The notes: generated from the sequence alone by a model not told the origin. DNA of 64,000 bases from Heloderma charlesbogerti (GCA_026122225.1 JANEZZ010002240.1:372001-436000); one strand, 5' to 3'. Counted from the first letter of the stretch, positions 34,186-47,379 are shown. A program made the numbers and translations.

Positions 34186-34881
34186 GAACATAAGAAGAGC
34201 CCTGCTGGATCAGAACAAGGGTCCATCTAGTCCAGCATTCTGTTCACACAGTGGCCAACCAGCTGCCCACGGGAAACCCACAAGCAGGACATGAGTGCAA
34301 CAGCACCCTCCTGCCCATGTTCCCCTGCAAGTTATGTACACAGGCATGCTGCCTCTGGTACTAGAGGTAGCACATAGCCATCAGGCCTAGTAGCCATTGA
34401 TAGCCTTCTCCTCCAGCTATTTATCTATCCCCCTTTCAAAGCCATCCAAATTGGTGGCCACCACTACATCCTGAGGTAGCGAATTCCATAGTTTAACTAT
34501 GCACTGTGTGAAAAAGTACTTTTATCTGTATACTGAACCTTCCATCAATCAGTTTCATGGGATGACCCCAGGTTCTAGTATTTTGAGAGAGGGAGAAAAA
34601 TATCTCCCTATCCACATTCTCCACACCATGCATAATTTTGTGCACCTCTATCCTGTCTCCCCTGACCCTCCTTTTTTCCAGGCTAAACAAGCCCATCTGT
34701 TGTGACCTTCCCTCATAGAGGAGATGCTCCAGCCCCTTGATCATTTTAGCTGCCCTTTTCTGCCCTTTTTCCAGCTCGACAATATCTTTTTTAGGTGTTG
34801 TAACCAGAACTATACACAGAATTCTAAGTGTGGTTGCACCACAGATTTGTATAAAGGCAGTATGATACTGGCAGTTTTATT

Positions 34882-36655
34882 TATTTATTTATTTATTTCA
34901 TTTCTATACCGCCACAATAAAACCTAGCAGCAGTACAGGAGTTTAAAATACAGATTTAAAACAGCAAAGATAAAAATTTAGAAAGCTAAAATGCCTGGGA
35001 AAATAAAAAGGTCTTCACCTGGTGCCGAAAGGAGTACAATGTAGGCGCCAGGTGAACTTCACTAGGGAGCTCATTCCAGAGCCGGGGTGCCACAACAGAA
35101 AAAGCCCTCCTCCTAGTAGCCACCCGCCTCACTTCCTTTGGCAGGGGCTCACGGAGAAGGGCCGCTGATGATGATCTTAAGGTCTGGGCAGGCACATATG
35201 GGAGGAGGCGATCCTTCAGGTAACCTGGCCCCAAGCCATTAAGGGCTTTAAATGTTAACATCAGCACTTTGAATCGGACCCGGAAATGGACTGGCAGCCA
35301 GTGCAGCTGGAAAAGTACTGGCGTAATATGAGCTCGCAGGCCAGTCCCTGTTAACAATCTTGCTGCCCTATTTTGGACCAGCTGAAGTTTCCAGACCGTT
35401 TTCAAAGGCTTCCCCACGTATAATGCATTGCAGTAATCCAGACGAGAAGTTATCAGAGCATGGATAACTGTAGCTAGGCTCTCTCTGTCCAGATAAGGGC
35501 GTAGTTGGTATACCAGCCTAAGCTGATAAAAAGTGCTCCATGCCACTGAGTTCACCTGTGCCTCAAGTGACAGTTCTGGATCCAAGAGCACCCCCAAACT
35601 ACGAACCTGATCCTTTAGGGGGAGTGCAACCCCTTCCAGAACAGGTTGAATATCACCTAGCTCGGCAGACGAAGCACCCACTAACAGTACCTCCGTCTTG
35701 TCTGGACTGAGTTTCAGTTTATTGGCCCTCATCCAGTCCATAACCGTGCCCAGGCACTGATTCAGAACAGCCACTGCCTCACCTGGATTTGATGAGAAAG
35801 AGAGGTAGAGCTGGGTGTCATCCGCATATTGATGGCACCTCAGCCCACACCTCCGGATAACCTCCCCCAGCAGTTTCATGTAGATGTTAAACAGCATGGG
35901 GGATAAAATAGAGCCCTGTGGAACCCCATGGCACAATTGCCATGGCACAGAGCAATAATCCCCCAGCACCACCTTCTGGAATCGGCCATCCAAGTAGGAG
36001 CGGAACCACTGTAGTGCAGTGCCTCCAACTCCCAACCCAGACAACCTATCCAGAAGGATACCATGGTTGATGGTATCGAAAGCCGCTGAGAGGTCCAGGA
36101 GAATCAACAGGGTCGCACTCCCCCTGTCCCTCTCCTGGCAGAGGTCATCCCACAGGGCGACCAAGGCAGTTTCCGTTCCAAAACCAGGCCTGAAGCCCGA
36201 TTGAAATGGATCTAGATAATCCGTTTCATTCAAGAGTGCCTGGAGCTGTCCTACAACCACCCGCTCAAGCACCTTGCCCAGGAAGGGGATGTTGGCCACT
36301 GGCCTATAATTGTTAACATCCTCTGGGTCCAGGTTAGGCTTTTTCAGGAGTTGTCTAATTACTGCCTCTTTTAAAGCGGCAGGCACCACTCCCTCTCTCA
36401 AGGAGGAATTTACAACCTCCTGGACCCAGCCAGACAACCCCTCCTTGTTTGATTTAATAAGCCATGAAGGGCAAGGGTCAAGCACACAAGTGGTCGATCG
36501 GACTTGGCCAAGCACCTTGTCCACATCCTCAGGCCTCAGTAACTGAAACTCATCCAATAAAACTGGACCAGACGGTGCTCTGAATGCCTCTACCAATGGA
36601 ACTGCATTAATGTTGGTGTCCAATTCATGACGAATCTGAGCGACTTTATCGCTCA
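34882..36655 (-). mobile_element. L2 LINE inserted in CR1
   Basis: A 5'-truncated L2 with a (TTTA)n tail at 34880-34900 on the given strand. The insertion point duplicates about 6 bp: 'tttatt' occurs at 34876-34881 and 36659-36664. The CR1 sequence 'cagttttattctcagttcc' is restored by removing the insert. Confidence 0.87.
34986..36655 (-). CDS. L2 reverse transcriptase, partial but uninterrupted
   Basis: Minus-strand frame of about 545 residues from 36623 to the stop at 34986. The true protein would begin further upstream: the frame stays open to the insertion border at 36655, and the first codon of the 545-residue reading is TTG. The enzyme family copies L2 RNA into the genome by target-primed reverse transcription. 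Visible parts (residue numbers from 36623): NYRPVANIPFLGKVLE at 105-120; QSGFRPGFGTE at 141-151; the catalytic LLDLSAAFDTINH at 175-187 (Asp177); HGVPQGSILSP at 232-242; YADD at 266-269; DYCNALYVG at 396-404; LHWLPV at 440-445; FSVVAPRLWNELP at 508-520. The endonuclease domain is missing through 5' truncation. Absence of stops over 1.6 kb suggests a young insertion. Confidence 0.9.
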
Positions 36656-37224
36656 GACTTTATTCTCAGTTCCTTTTTTAATTATACCTAACATGGAGTT
36701 TGCCTTTTTTACAGTCGCTGCACACTGGGTTGACATTTTCAACAACCTGTCCACCACAACCCCAAGATCTCTTTCTTGGTCAGTCACCGGATCCCATCAG
36801 GTTATACTTGAAGTTGGGATTTTTTGCCCCAACATGCATCACTTTACACTTGTTTACACTTAACCACATTTGCCATTTGGATGCCCATTCTCCCAGTTTG
36901 AAGAAATCCTTTTGGAGCTTCTCACAATCCATTTTTGTTTTAACCACCCTAATAATTTGGTGTCATCCACAAACTTCACCACTTCACTGCTCACTACTAA
37001 TTCCAGATCATTTATGAACAGGTTGAAAAGCATTGGCTCTAATACAGATCCCTCTGGGACCCCACTATTTACTTCCCTCCATTGGGAGAACTTACCATTT
37101 ATTCTTGTTGTCTGCTTTCTATTCTTTAACCAGTTACTGATACATAAGAGGACTTCTCCTCTTATCCCATGACTGCTAAGTTCGCTCCAGAGTCTTTGGT
37201 GAGGGACTTTGTCAAAAGCCTGCC

Positions 37225-38886
37225 CAGAGGTATTCATGGAAAATTAAGATGGCAGCAGCTAAAGGCTTCCACTTCATTTTGAAGTAATCCCAGCTGCCAG
37301 CAAGAAAAAAAAAATAAAAAAAAATTGGGAAGAATAAGGTATCTCAGTAGGAACCAAGGAAAGTGTCTGGGGGCACAGTGGTACCCGTGGGCACCATGTT
37401 GGCTACCCCTGCTTTTATGTATGTTAGTTTGCTTACTTCAAAATGAAGGATCAGCCTTGCTGGATATGGGGGCCTTCCTTTCTGCTGAGTGAGGGCCTGA
37501 ATGGCGGTCCAAAAGTCATGCCCTAAGTTCACCACTGAATCCACCCAAGAATAGGTCCTGTATCTAGTGTTGCCCCAGTGATGTTCTACGATGTAGTGTG
37601 TGTTGTTATTCCTGACAGTTTATATAAGGTTTGGATTTAAAGGCAAAGTGTTAAAATAGGATGCCACCAATAGATCAGCTTGATCTCATTCTGACAACTG
37701 GTCTCCCTTGGGCTATGAGTGTATGTTGATAGCGGGTAATTGGCTGCATTTACAGTGGCTTCAGTTGAGCAGACTGCACAACAGTGGGAGCCGCAGATGC
37801 CAACTCAGCAGACTTCAACATAATAATAAATAGACGGATGAAAGCACTTGCAGTGGCACAAAATTACGCTGCTGGAACTAATGCAAAGAGGTCGTCTAGC
37901 CTTACCTGTATACTGAGCTGCTACACCCATGTGCAACTGCTGAGGACCCCTTTTGGTATAATTTGATGGACCCCACTGGCTATATATTGGTTGTAAGTGG
38001 CAAATACTTATAAGGTGAAGCACTCTCAAAAGGTTCTGAGAAGCTAAAGCATTTTGCATCCAAAGTATCAAGCCAAGTGGAGGATCAGGAGCTCATCAAA
38101 GGTTACTCATTTGGAAAATTATCCTGAATATTTACATTATTAAAGCTTTCCTAACCCGCTTCTGTTTTTAAAGCTTTCCTAACTCATGCCTCTGATTCTT
38201 CTTCTAGTGTTGATGGAGTAAAGTAGAAATGTGTCAAACACAGAATGTGTCATTTGGGTTTGTACTTTAAAAAAAACAAACCACTCTAGTACAACACTGT
38301 TGTCATTGTTCTTAAACAATGCTTTTAAACAATATTTGATGCTGTTCTTCTGTTTTAAAATGCTCTGCATTATTGCCACTTTAGTGTATGTGTTAAAAGA
38401 TTTTTATTTTATTTTTTAAAAATGGTCTGAAAACCCTTGGTTGAAGGGGCCAAGAGCAGGGCACAAACATTTCAGACAAACTGACTGACTGACTGAATAA
38501 GAAAGATTGCCATGCATACTAGAAAGATTTAACATATTTACCTGCCTTTCGAGGAGCTCACCTGAGCTCACCAATAACAATAGAAATTATTGTTAAATGC
38601 CATCCCTGATTGGAAGAAGGCAAACCCAGACCTGCAACTCTTTCAGAGAGGAAACCAGCAGCCTCTTTGGCAGGCAGCTACATTCTCCTGTGTCTCTGCA
38701 TTGGGAGTGGTTGAATGATCCAGTCACAGCTGATGCAAAGATGCAGCAGGCTAACTCCCTCCCTGGCCATGGCTGATTGGAAGGGAAGGCAAGGGCAGAG
38801 CAGTGAGTTGTGCAGACATGCAATGAACACATATTTTATAGGTAAGCGCTATATATGAACTTGCAGGAATCTTAGGGGCCTTTGCT
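37225..38886. other. Low-copy stretch, no gene seen
   Basis: Nothing is recognised besides a short A-rich run at 37305-37325. Confidence 0.45.
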
Positions 38887-39073
38887 CAGGGCCGTAGTGC
38901 ATAGTTCAGTGGGTAGAGCACCAGCTTTGCATGCAGAAGATCCCAAGTTCTATCCCCAGCATCTCCAGGTAGCGCCAGGAAAGAAACCTTGGAGAGCCAC
39001 TGCCAGTTAGTGTTGACGAATACTGAGCTAGGTGGACCAATGGTCTATATAAGCCAGCTTCCTATGTTCCTAA
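38887..39073 (+). mobile_element. tRNA-Ala-like SINE with CR1-type tail
   Basis: Head 'catagttcagtgggtagagc' (A box) and 'ctttgcatgcagaagatccc', B box 'gttctatcc', body 'tggagagccactgccagtta', and tail 'cttcctatgttcct'. Confidence 0.8.
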
Positions 39074-40739
39074 CCTTTAATTACAAGTGGGATCTGCAAA
39101 GAAACATGGAGTGCTCCTGTAGGGCCAGTCATCTCTGCCTTTTTCCAATATATTCCATTCTACCTCCTCACTCTCCCACCAGACATGCAGGCCTTTGTGG
39201 CCACTGAAGATCATTAGCCTTCATTGAGCTGTTTTGGGGTCTCCTCCCCTTTAAACGCTGGGGTTCCCCCAAGCCTGCCGATACTTCCCTCTTTGTGCAT
39301 GGATGGTGCCATTTTGGCCACTAAGGATCTACACTTGGAGAATATTAGTATATATGATTTTTTGAGGCATATTAGCAGAACTCTTTCTGCACACTGCATC
39401 CTCTGACATATATTTTGGGAATGACTGATGCAGAGCAGGGACCAGCGGACTTCAAGCATGCATGATCTACTCAAACTCTGAGGCCTGCCAACTGGAGTCA
39501 TGCGCCAGACCATGGCTTTGTGTGTGTGTGTGGATTGAGCAAGATGCAAAATGGTGGCTTAGAAGCTGGACCCTGGTCAGCTCATGAGCAATACGCTTGG
39601 ATGACCGAGCTCACAATCCTTCCCTTGCAAGCTTTCTTCATTTTGGCAGCTTAATTTGGAGGAGGGGGAGAAAAGGTTTTTTTTGCTCCTGTTGTCAAGC
39701 AACTGGATGTCAGAAACACTTGCTGGTCTAGTATGAATCGTCATACTAGATGATTCACCAGTAGATCTTAATCCATCTTCTGCTTGCCCCCAATGTAGAG
39801 GATATTCCTGTACATTGGGGCCCTATTTCCTAAGTATGTGTCTACACATTTTAATTATTGGGGTTCACAATTTAGGGAGCAACAACAGCTCATTCCAGCA
39901 ACAAGGTGTGACACCTCCATCTGTCAAGGGGAAGTGTTTCATCTTCCATACCTCTTTACTCCCCCCAACCCCACAATCACTGAGTAACATCTGAAAGACA
40001 TATTTCTAAGTCTTACCCTTGATCCTTTGAGGGTTGGAGTTGATGTTCCCATACAGGCTCTCCTCAGCTCAGGTGGGAGATCTGCCAAACAAAGTCGAAA
40101 GCAGAATATTAATGAGGTGGGTGATTATTTAAACCTCAGCATGTTAGGTATCCATGGGAAGTGTGGGCTGTTGATGGCTACAAGCAGTTTAATGATGAAA
40201 CCACTAAATTAGGAATGGGAAACCCAGCATGTCTACACCCCAAATACAGAACTTGCCTATTGATTTCCCAGAAGTGTGTTTTGAATAGAGGGCATTGGAT
40301 TTTCATGAACACAACTGCAATTAACCAACCAGGAAGGAACAACGGAGCACGGCATGGTTGGTTTTAATAAAGAGTATTACAATTTTAAAAAGAATGAAAA
40401 GGTCAATGCGGGGAGGTGGGGTGGGGGACTCAATGACCAATTTGAGATTAATGAAGCATGTACAAGAAAGTACATTTTTTAATTAAAATCCCCAAGATGC
40501 CTCCAAGTTCAGAGAAAAATCAGGTCCTCTCACTTTTCCTTTGGGAGTCTTTCCCTGAATATCAGAAAATGAATGTTAAAGAGATGACATTTTATCAGGT
40601 TTCATTTTTCCAGAAAAAAGATTATGGTTGCATGATGTCTGGATCATCAAGGGCTGGGGGATGGGGTCTTGTAGCTGTTTACAGAGGAGCTGGCCCAGTT
40701 CTTCCTTGGTAAGGTTGAGGCTAAAGTTCTTCCGAACTG
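39074..40739. other. Low-copy stretch, no gene seen
   Basis: A small fold-back near 39725-39760 ('ctagtatgaatcgtcatactag') is the only structure noted. Confidence 0.45.
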
Positions 40740-43625
40740 AAACTTTGCAAAGAACTGCACGGCTCTCTCATATCTGAAACTCTGGTCAGCTTCATCAGGG
40801 ATTGGGTCAACGGTGCAGACATCAGCCTTTCTGGACATCTTGCATGAGCTCAGAGGCCTCTGTAAAGGCTTAAGGATAAGGATTCCATCTCCCTCACGAG
40901 GAAACCGATCCATCCTAGCACCAGTTTTGAGGGTCTCTACCCTGTGTTGGGCCAAAGAGACAGAACAGGTATGCTGCTGCTGTACCACCCACCACACTGC
41001 CCAGCAGTCTTCCTGCCTGAGCTGGCTAAGATGGTCTCGGAGGTGGTGCTGGAGAACCCTAGGACAGTGGTTCTGGGGGACTTCAACATCCATGCTGAGG
41101 CTATCCTGACAGGGCCTGCTCGGGACTTCATGGCAACCATGACAACCATGGGGCTGTCTCAGTACATCACTGGCATGGCAGGACATACCCTGGACCTGGT
41201 TTTTGCTGTTGGGCGGATGAGGGATGACCTGCCGGGGGGGGGTCAACAACCCCGTTGTCATGGTCAGATCATTTCCTTGTGAAGTTTGGATTGGCAGTAG
41301 CAGATCCTCCCTGCAGGGGTGGGGGATGGATTAGGAATCTGATCGATTCCTGAACGCTCTGGGGGATTTTCTGGCTGACAGGGCTGGCGATTTGGTCGAG
41401 GCTTTGGTCTCACTATGGAATGGTGAGATGGGAAGGTCCATTGATACAATTGCTCCCAAGCGCCCACTCTGGGGCAGTGGAGCCTGTAATTCACCTTGGT
41501 TTACAGAAGATTTATGGGCAATGAAACAGGCTAGACGATGGCTAGAGTGCAGGTGGCGCAGGTCTCGGAGCGAGTACAACCGACGATGAGCAAAGACTCT
41601 TCCTTGTGCCTATTATGCAGCAGTGAGGATGGCAAAAAAAATCTTATTATACATCTATTATTTCATCCTTGAAATGTCGCCTAGCAGAATTATTCCGAGT
41701 GGTGAAGGGCCTTTTGGGATCTTGCTCAGGCTCAGAGAAACTGGGATTGGAACCCTTGGTAATTTGCTGCGATAAATTTGCTAGGCACTTCGAGGAGAAA
41801 GTCGCTCATATTCGCTCAGAACTTGATGCCACAGTTATCGCAGAGTCTGGGGACGTGTCCAGTGTTCCACTTGGTTGTGTTTCCTGGGATCAGTTTCAGT
41901 TGTTGCAGTCTGATGATGAGTACAAGACGCTTGAATCAGTCCGACCACAACATGTAAGCTTGACCCTTGCTCATCTTGGCTTATACGATCTAGCAGGGGT
42001 GGATTGTCTGGGTGGATCCAGGGAGTGGTGAATGCTTCGCCCTGTCAGGGGGTGGTTCTTGCTGCCTTGAAAGAGGCTGTAGTGCGCCCTCTCCTGAAGA
42101 GGCCCTCCCTGGACCCAGAGGTGTGTGAGAACCATCGCCCTATTGCCAATATCTCCTTTTGGGGCAAGGTGCTTGAGCATGTGATGGCTGGGCAGCTTTG
42201 GACGTTCTTGGAGGAAACTGATTATCTGGACCCTTTTCAGTCTGGTTTCGGGCCAGGGTACGGCACTGAAACGGCCTTGATTGCTCTGATTGACGACCTA
42301 CTCCGGGTGAAAGACAGGGGGAGGGCTACCCTGCTGATCCTCTTGGATCTCTCCGTGGCTTTTGACACCATTGACCATGGTATCTTACTGGATCGGCTCT
42401 GCAGGATGGGAGTTGGCGGCACTGTGCTCCAGTGGCCCCACTCCTACTTGCAGGGCCGATTCCAGACAGTGGTATTGGGGGATTCCTGATCTACCCCATG
42501 GCTATTAAGTTGTGGTGTGCACAGGGTTCTATTCTATCCCCCATGCTGTTCAACATCTATATGAAGCCATTGGGAGAGATCAGTTTTGGGGTGGGGTGTC
42601 ACCAGTACGCTGATGATACTCAGCTCTATTTCTCCTTGTCATCGGAGTTGGCTGAGGCGATGAAGGTGCTGGACCAGTGCCTGGAGGCTACAATGGGCTG
42701 CATGAGGGCCAATAAATTGAAGCTAAATCCTGACAAGATGGAAGCTCTGTGGATTGGTGGTTCCCGAGTCCGGGAATTGGGTAAGCGACTTGTCCTGGAT
42801 GGGGTTGCACTCCTCCTGAAGGAGCAGGTGAATAGCTTGGGAGTACTCCTAGATCCATCCCTGTCACTGGAGCCCCAGGTGGACTCCGTGGCCCCAAGTA
42901 CTTGGGGCCAGCTTTGGCTGATCCACCAGCTACGGCCTTTCCTGGACAGGAATAACCTAGCCACAGTAGTACCTGTGCTGGTAACTTCCCGATTAGACTA
43001 TTGCAATGCACTTTACGTGGGGCTGCCCTTGAAGACGACTTGGAAGTTGCAGCTAGTACAAAATGCAGCAGCTAAATGGCTGACCGGAACACCTCATAAA
43101 AATCATATAACACCAGTTTAAAAGGGATTGCACCGGCTGCCAATACGCTTCTGGTTGGAATTCAAGGTTTTGGTGATGACATTTAACGCAGCTTGGGACC
43201 TCGATATTTGAGGGAGCGCCTCTCCCTATATATGCCTGCCTGAGAACTGAGATCTGTTGGAGGGGCCCTCCTCCACATCCCACCAGTACAAGACATACAC
43301 TATGGTGGGACGTGGGAGAGGGCCTTCTCTGCTATGGCACCCCAGTTGTGGAATGCCCTCCCCTTGGAGGCCCAAAAGGTGCAGACATTGGTCTCATTTT
43401 GGCAACAAGTAAAAACATGGCTTTTTACCAAAGCCTTTGAGCACTAAATGCATTCCCTAGCACATTGTTTTCACTGTTTTAGATTTTAACTGGTATTAGC
43501 TTGTTTAATAGTTCAATATGTTTTTAGGTGTTTAAATAATTTTTTTATACTGTTTAAATTGATTTTATCTGTACGCTGCCCTGAGATCTTAATGATATAG
43601 GGTGGGAAATAAATAAATAAATAAG
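40740..43625 (+). mobile_element. L2 LINE, long but decayed, with endonuclease and RT
   Basis: The longest L2 in the window (about 2.9 kb). It contains part of the endonuclease, the linker, the whole RT and the 3' tail 'gggtgggaaataaataaata' ending near 43625. It starts inside the endonuclease, so it is still 5'-truncated. Coding remains are described at 40944-43121. Confidence 0.88.
40944..43121 (+). pseudogene. L2 endonuclease-RT polyprotein, frameshifted
   Basis: Four open pieces in changing frames: 40944-41282 carries the endonuclease C-terminus with VVLGDFNIHAEA and GHTLDLVF; 41669-42031 is the linker (KVAHIRSELDATV); 42004-42489 has NHRPIANISFWGKVLE, QSGFGPGYGTE and the catalytic LLDLSVAFDTIDHG; 42432-43121 has GSILSPMLFNIYMK, YADDTQLYF and DYCNALYVG. 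The usual SDH motif of the endonuclease is not intact (the region near 41265 reads CHGQ). In the second RT piece the PQGSILSP box has lost its first residues through a frameshift near 42485-42520. The protein cannot be made. Confidence 0.87.
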
Positions 43626-45934
43626 GGGAGAGGGACTTGACGGATTCTGTTGGCTGTCTTTGGAATTTCTTTGGAATTTTCTATGAGATTTAGAGGTGTT
43701 GGCAAAGAACTGTCTGAGATTCCAAGGCCGGCTGGTGTTGCAGCTGTTCTCTACACTCTTTTACCAATGTGAGTGTGTACTTGCGTGCATTGATAAAAGG
43801 ACTAATGCAGATCTGTCCTCTGTGAAATAGGACACACAGCCACCCTGGCTAGCATTCTCTGCCTACCGTGCATGCTCAGCCCTCACTGCGCTTGTTTTGG
43901 GGTGGATGCCCTTAGGGATTTTTTCTAACTTTTGGGGGGACTTCTGCAAACCTTGTGTGTGCGTGCTGCCATTTTAGCTACTTGGGTAACTGTGTTCCCT
44001 ATTAGTATAAATCCTTGGAATGCAAGGGAAGTAAACCTGAGGAAGAGTAAAGGAAAGGAATGGAGGACGTTCTTTCATCCCTCCTTAACAGAGAAAACAT
44101 TGATACTCTCCCTGTTTGAGAGAGAAAAACAATGACTTTCTTAAAAAAGGGACAGGCATGGACAAGCCTCCAGGACATTCAGTTAAGCAAGCCCCATTGA
44201 AATAAATGGGGCCATCTAAGAGCACTGCTGTGCCCTTCTGTGGCTCCCATTCATGTCAATGGAGTCCGCTTGCTCAGAAGAGCTTCCCAGTGGCTTCTGT
44301 TCCAAGAAGGAAAGCCAAGATGCAACAGGGAGCAAGCAGCAAAACATTAAAATCCATGGGAATTTTGCCAAACCAGTCCCCAAGCCAAAACACACACACC
44401 CTTCAGTGGTATTGGGGATTGCAACCATATGTAGAAAAAGAGCTAGCATGAGACAGAAAAAAAGGGGAAATGAAAAGAAAACCTCCAACAGGGAAATTGG
44501 CAAGAGAAGCTACATTAAAACTGAGAGCAAGTCATAATTAGGAATGTACAGCTATTACGTGAAGCATTGCTTTATTTTGCAGTGAAAATCTCCATGACAC
44601 ACTACTCAAAATGTAGCTATTTTATGATGAAATTAAAAAGAAATCATATTAGAGAAATAACCTTTGTGGCACTGGACAAATTCCATCAAAAATCTGGGAC
44701 AAAGATTAAAAAATGCAGAATGAGTCACAAAATTCGTTCTTCAAACAGGGAAGGAGGGTTTTTTTTTTTTTTTAAGTTAAATGTATTTTCCATCTAGTTT
44801 AGCCTGAGGTTTGGTGTTGCCCACAATACATCCAAAGCAATCCACGTAATCCTATTAATAGTAAGCTTGAGCCAAAAAGTGGCTGCTTTTCATGAGCAGC
44901 TGAAGAAAGTGATCCTTTATAGCAAACAAAGAAACATTGCGCTCATTCACCACTGGCTTTCTTTGTCTCCTGTGACATCACCACACTGCCAAATGTGACT
45001 GGCTATGAAATAGTGTGATGTCACCACTGCATGATTCCTGACTGGGTAGATCCTCTAGCATCTGAGAAAGCCAAAAAACAACAGTCCCAAAACAGTGGCA
45101 GTGAAGGGAAAGACTGGCTACAAACAGCATCAAAAAAGGTGGAAAAGATTTGCCCATCCCTTCCCCAAAGCACACCTTCACTCCAAAAATTACCATTGTC
45201 ATGAAAACAGTGTCTGTGTTTTAAGGTGACCGGTAAGTCAGGTACAGGTTGTACTGAGAACTGGAACCAAAGAGGGGAGACACAGGTAAATGGGTTGAAT
45301 TATGGCCGCAATTATAAAACTTACAACAGCAACTTGCAGAGAAATATTTCTGCAGGAAGGTAACTCATGAAGGGTCCTGCAGGTAATTAGCCTGCAAGTT
45401 ATTTGGGTGAGTCTACTCCTGCCCCAGGGTGAAAGGGGGCAATTTTTACCACCCCTTCTCTTAGGCCACACCTTTTCAGGTGAGTGGGGAAGGCACATCA
45501 GCTCCCCCCACAACTCTGAGTAGATAAGTCAGGTTAACCCCCAAAGGTGATCTGTACCCTGCCCACAGACCCAAAGCCCTGAGCTGCAATTCTCAGGAAT
45601 CACAAGTCACAGCACAGGTGTTTGGGGATGATCACCTAGCATCACCCCAACCTGATACTGTCTCACGCATCCCTGCCAAATGTGACCGAATTGACCTAAT
45701 TACCAGGTACACTCACACTACTTGCTGCTACTCACCCTGGAAGACCATGCAAAGCAAGCACAAAGTCCCAGTGACTAGGCCAATCTGTAGGCAGATAAAA
45801 AGAAAATCCAGTCTGGCTCCATAAACAGCCAGCCAACAGGGAAGATTGGGTGGGTGTCAGAAATTAAGAGAGGCCAAGGATAGGGCACCACCCTCATAGG
45901 CTCCACTGGAAGCCACTAGAGCTGCCCTCCTCTG
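43626..45934. other. Low-copy stretch, no gene seen
   Basis: No repeat family or exon is recognised. Confidence 0.45.
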
Positions 45935-46309
45935 CAAAAGTACAGAGGAGGGCAACTGAAATGATCAAGGTTCTGGAGGAGCTCCCCTATGAGGGAAGGT
46001 TACAATAGCTGGGATTGCTTAGCTTGGGGGAAAAAAGGCGAATAAAGGGAGGCATGATAGAGGTGTACAGAATGATGCATGGTGTGGAGAATGTGGATAG
46101 GGAGACATTTTTCTCCCTCTCTCATAATACTGGAACCCAGGGTCATCCCATGAACCTGATTGTGGGGAGACTCAGGTCAGATAAAAGGAAGTACTTCTTC
46201 TCACAAGACATAGTCAAACTATGGAATTTGCCACCACAAGATGTAGTGATGGCCACCAATTTGGGTGCCTTTAAAAGGGGGTTAGACAAATTCATGAAGG
46301 AGAAGGGTA
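45935..46309 (+). mobile_element. CR1 LINE 3' ORF fragment
   Basis: Encodes the end of CR1 [26 protein letters not shown] is recognisable, then FFSLSHNTGT and LDKFMKEKG. It stops abruptly at the tail of the minus-strand L2 (46310). The CR1 3' UTR does not resume on the other side, so this is a truncated fragment or the L2 insertion came with a deletion. Confidence 0.78.
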
Positions 46310-46855
46310 TTTATTTAGTTATTTACAATATTTATATACCATTCCACATCAGAAGATTTTGGAATGGTGAACAACAAAGGTAAAATAATAAAACACCAGG
46401 TTAAAACATTTTTTAGAAAGATGAATTCCAATAAGGGCAAATGTAATAAACTGCTGCTGGTCATGCAAGGAAGGCCTCTTGAAATTCCAATATCTTCAGG
46501 AGGCACTAGAAGGAACACAACGTTGGCGCCTGCCTGACCTCCAAAGGCCGGGAATTCCATAGGCATGGGGCTGCCACATTGAAGGCTCTTTTCCTGGTGG
46601 ACTCCAACTGGGCCAAGGGTCCATGTGGAACCACCGGAAACATGCCCTCTGATGACCTCAGTGACTGGGCAGGTTGGTAAAGAAGGAGGCACTCTCTCAA
46701 GTATCCTGGTGTATCCCTTTGTACACTAGTACTAATACCTTAAACTGGTAGTGAATAGGCAGCCAGTGCAGTTCCCTCAGCAAAGGTGTTACAAGCTGAA
46801 AAGGGGCAGTTCCCATCCGATAACAGCTGAGCTGCTGCATTCTGCACTAAGGGAG
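46310..46855 (-). mobile_element. L2 LINE 3' end, minus strand
   Basis: Tail 'tatttagttatttacaatat', then antisense of the RT end including AFNVAAPCLWNSRPLEVRQA. Upstream it contains 'gcagccagtgcagttccctc'. Confidence 0.78.
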
Positions 46856-47300
46856 CAATTCTGTGGCCAGTAGACACTGTCTAGATTGCCATAGGATATA
46901 CTTATTTCCAGGAACTGGAAATAAGCCCACACTCCGAGGTCAATTCCCGGAAAACCAACCTCCCCCCTCGTCCGCGCTGCCTCGGGGGCAGCACAGAGAA
47001 GCCCCGTCCTCTGCACTCACAAGAGGAGAGCAGAGTGACTGAAAAGGGGTGGGGCTGGGGGGTGTTCCAAGGCAGGGAGAGTGGGGCTGCGCGTACGACA
47101 CATCCAATGTGTCACATGGCAGCTTCCTCTCCCGGTCGGCCGCCCTGCCACTAGACAGCCAAAAATGGTTGTCTAGCAAAAAGTAGCAAGGCAGGAGAGA
47201 TGCAGAGGGAACGATCCCCCCGTGCCTCTCCTGCCTTGCTTTGGGTAGGCGGTCGCCTCCGAGTTCAGAGCCGGCTGCCTATCTAGTTAGGATTGTGCCC
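46851..47300. mobile_element. GC-rich MITE-like segment with TAA flanks
   Basis: The ends 'gggagcaattct' and (complement) 'gggcacaatcct' are inverted, and TAA occurs on both sides (46848-46850, 47301-47303). The interior is CpG-rich. It fits a Harbinger-like non-autonomous element of 450 bp, but the right-hand TAA is shared with the next MITE, so the boundary is ambiguous. Confidence 0.45.
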
Positions 47301-47303
47301 TAA

Positions 47304-47379
47304 GGCTGCAATTCTATACAAATCTACCTGGGAGTAAGTCCCATTGAATCCCTGAGTAGACACATATAGGACTGCACTG
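47304..47379. mobile_element. Harbinger-like MITE (GCAATCCTAT family) with TAA duplication
   Basis: 'ggctgcaattctata' and 'tataggactgcactg' are inverted ends. TAA lies at 47301-47303 and 47380-47382. Contains the family core 'cctgggagtaagtcccattg'. Confidence 0.7.

Larger units (their letters stand above)
34186..37224 (-). mobile_element. CR1 LINE (minus), split by an L2 insertion
   Basis: Two CR1 pieces flank the L2 at 34882-36655. The 3' piece (34186-34881) has the terminal 'aacataagaagagccctgct' block and the RT C-terminus ([16 protein letters not shown] on the minus strand). The 5' piece (36656-37224) has the catalytic region AFDKVPHQRL, GSVLEPMLFNLFIND and KFVDDTKLLG. In the latter the usual YADD-type box reads FVDD. 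Several frameshifts and stops make it a pseudogene. It is 5'-truncated near the DFSKAFDKV motif. Confidence 0.87.
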
